From assembly GCA_017449065.1 (NCBI GenBank), contig JAFSKF010000040.1:1-64000 (forward strand): a stretch of DNA of 64,000 nucleotides, given 5' to 3'. This DNA comes from Bacteroidales bacterium. GTDB taxonomy: Bacteria; Bacteroidota; Bacteroidia; Bacteroidales; UBA3663. Shown piece after piece: positions 62,739-64,000 of this stretch (position 1 is the stretch's first letter; every line of letters begins with the position of its first letter). A model generated the notes under the pieces. That model was given only the letters and a program-made list of their open reading frames with translations. It searched no databases and was not told where the DNA came from. The translations under genes were made by a program, and so were the position numbers.

Positions 62739-64000
62739 ATGCTAAGAAAACTACGAACCTTATTGGCCATTCTTTTTTGGCTGGGCATCACCCTCCTTTT
62801 CCTCGATGTGAGTGGAGTGCTACACACCTATTTGTCATGGATGGCAAAGTTGCAGTTCCTGCCAGCCATTATGGCGGTTAACGTGGGTGTTATTGTTTTG
62901 ATTGTGGTTCTGACGCTGCTTGTCGGACGCATTTATTGTTCTGTAATTTGCCCGTTAGGAGTTATGCAGGACATCTTCAGCTGGCTTGCTGGGAAACTGA
63001 ATCCAGACAAGAAGAAACGCAAATTCGGACGCTTCCGTTTCTTTGCACCTGCATGGATGAAAATTTTGCGCTATGCGATACTGGTTATTGTTGTTATCGC
63101 TTTAGTGTTTGGTTCTGGCACCGTGGTTCAGATTTTTGCTCCCTACAGCAGTTATGGACGCATCGTTACCATGATATTCCGTCCAGGGGTCGATTATATC
63201 AATAATCTTTTGGCCGATTGGGCAGCTGAAAACGATAGTTATGCATTCTCGCATGTTGAACTATGGATGCGATCTTCTTCTGTGCTGATAGTGGCTGTTT
63301 GTAGCCTGATTACTATCGGTTTGATGGCTATTTTCGGAGGACGTTTCTATTGTAACTCCATTTGTCCTGTAGGAACTGTTTTGGGATTCCTGTCTCGTCG
63401 CAGTATCTTGCGTGTTCATATTGATGCTTCGAAATGCACCAAATGCGGTCTTTGTGAACGCAAGTGCAAGGCAATGGCTATCGATGCAAAGCGGCATTAT
63501 GTTGACAATTCGCGATGCGTGGATTGTTTCGACTGTTTGGAGTCCTGCCACTTCAACGCCTTGAAGTTCGGAATCATTAACCCCATCACCCCCACAACCC
63601 CCATTAACCCTATCGAGACAACACAAAAAACTACCCCAGTCGCACCTTCTCGCCGCACCTTCCTTTCAACTGCGCTCACAGTAGCTGCCGTATCGAAACT
63701 GGAAGCCGACTCAAAAATTATGGATGGAGGTTTGGCTGTAATTGCTGATAAAAAGCCATACGTTCGTGAAACTCCGGTTTGTCCGCCAGGAGCCTTGTCT
63801 TTGCGTAATCTGCAACAGCATTGCACGGGTTGCCAGTTATGCGTGTCGGCTTGCCCCAACAATGTGTTGCGTCCTTCTGCGGGTCTGCTTCATTTTATGC
63901 AACCCACATTGAGCTATGAACTGAATCATTGTCGTCCGGAATGTCATGCTTGCAGCGATGTCTGTCCTGCAGGTGCCATTTTGCCATTAGGCACAACCCA
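62739..64000 (+). CDS. Membrane 4Fe-4S ferredoxin protein, cut by window end
   Basis: The gene starts at ATG 62739 and is still open at the right edge, giving 420 codons. It has four to five membrane helices (LLAILFWLGITLLFL, AVNVGVIVLIVVLTLLVG, ILRYAILVIVVIALVFG, VLIVAVCSLITIGLMAIF). Two NapH/CcoG-type CxxxCP pairs (YCSVICPLGVM, YCNSICPVGT) follow helices. A ferredoxin domain with CTKCGLCERKCK and CVDCFDCLESC comes next, then a Pro/Thr linker (PITPTTPINPIE). An internal twin-arginine motif (SRRTFLSTALTVAA) follows, then a second ferredoxin part (CTGCQLCVSACPNN, CRPECHACSDVCPAG). The layout suggests electron transfer across the membrane. Function and partner are unknown. Confidence 0.85.
   Translation, partial: MLRKLRTLLAILFWLGITLLFLDVSGVLHTYLSWMAKLQFLPAIMAVNVGVIVLIVVLTLLVGRIYCSVICPLGVMQDIFSWLAGKLNPDKKKRKFGRFRFFAPAWMKILRYAILVIVVIALVFGSGTVVQIFAPYSSYGRIVTMIFRPGVDYINNLLADWAAENDSYAFSHVELWMRSSSVLIVAVCSLITIGLMAIFGGRFYCNSICPVGTVLGFLSRRSILRVHIDASKCTKCGLCERKCKAMAIDAKRHYVDNSRCVDCFDCLESCHFNALKFGIINPITPTTPINPIETTQKTTPVAPSRRTFLSTALTVAAVSKLEADSKIMDGGLAVIADKKPYVRETPVCPPGALSLRNLQQHCTGCQLCVSACPNNVLRPSAGLLHFMQPTLSYELNHCRPECHACSDVCPAGAILPLGTT

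Noticed and set aside
1..64000. tRNA and rRNA genes
   Set aside because: I looked in the intergenic stretches for tRNA T-loop and acceptor patterns and for rRNA blocks and saw none; a covariance search would be decisive.

Overview
The window looks like a chromosomal segment of a gut-type Bacteroidota, most likely order Bacteroidales (Bacteroidaceae or Prevotellaceae relatives). The reasons are: many promoters of the Bacteroidetes primary-sigma type (TTTG, about 20 bases, TAnnTTTG); a short primary sigma factor lacking region 1.1; an LpxC-FabZ fusion inside the lpxD-lpxC/fabZ-lpxA cluster; a class III fructose-bisphosphatase; a Rho factor with a long disordered insert; and glycan enzymes beside a TonB-dependent outer-membrane receptor. 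No rRNA, tRNA or CRISPR array was recognised.

Layout. 0.3-1.8 kb: one unrecognised protein. 1.8-7.6 kb: a decayed type I restriction-modification locus. hsdM and hsdR carry out-of-frame internal deletions, hsdS is cut short, and a RAYT-type transposase unit with perfect 19-bp inverted repeats sits between hsdS and hsdR. A 5'-truncated ORF6N gene follows, under a second copy of the hsdM promoter segment. 7.6-10.6 kb: alpha-L-rhamnosidase and a small lipoprotein. 10.8-14.2 kb: an EF-G paralogue broken by an in-frame TAG, then a BaiN-like flavoprotein. 14.2-18.0 kb: lipid A genes. 18.4-20.7 kb: higBA, a class II Fic gene, and a second toxin-antitoxin pair whose toxin has lost one A. 20.8-22.4 kb: an ATP-grasp protein and a DUF456 membrane protein. 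22.7-26.7 kb: GH28 pectinase-type enzyme coupled to a TonB receptor. 26.9-28.2 kb: ffh.

28.3-35.1 kb is the accessory hotspot. It holds a 48-bp duplication, a four-unit 41-bp tandem array, a promoter-to-terminator stretch without a gene (candidate RNA), two small unknown genes, a leucine-rich-repeat surface protein broken by TGA, nested palindromes, and a two-gene ATPase plus TOPRIM-like defence module (PARIS/RloAB-like). That module lies between two copies of a 124-bp sequence that is the leader and first codons of the next gene.

35.1-62.6 kb is mostly conserved housekeeping on the minus strand: hemW, rpoD, holB, fbp, a HAD phosphatase, a two-gene chromate-type transporter, metG, a GH3-family gene, topA, recQ, an ABC-F ATPase, rho, tamB and a NamZ-like muramidase. 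A plus-strand HD-domain gene and dnaJ follow. The window ends inside a membrane ferredoxin gene with an internal twin-arginine motif. The most unusual parts are the flanked defence module, the RAYT unit and the several independently broken genes.
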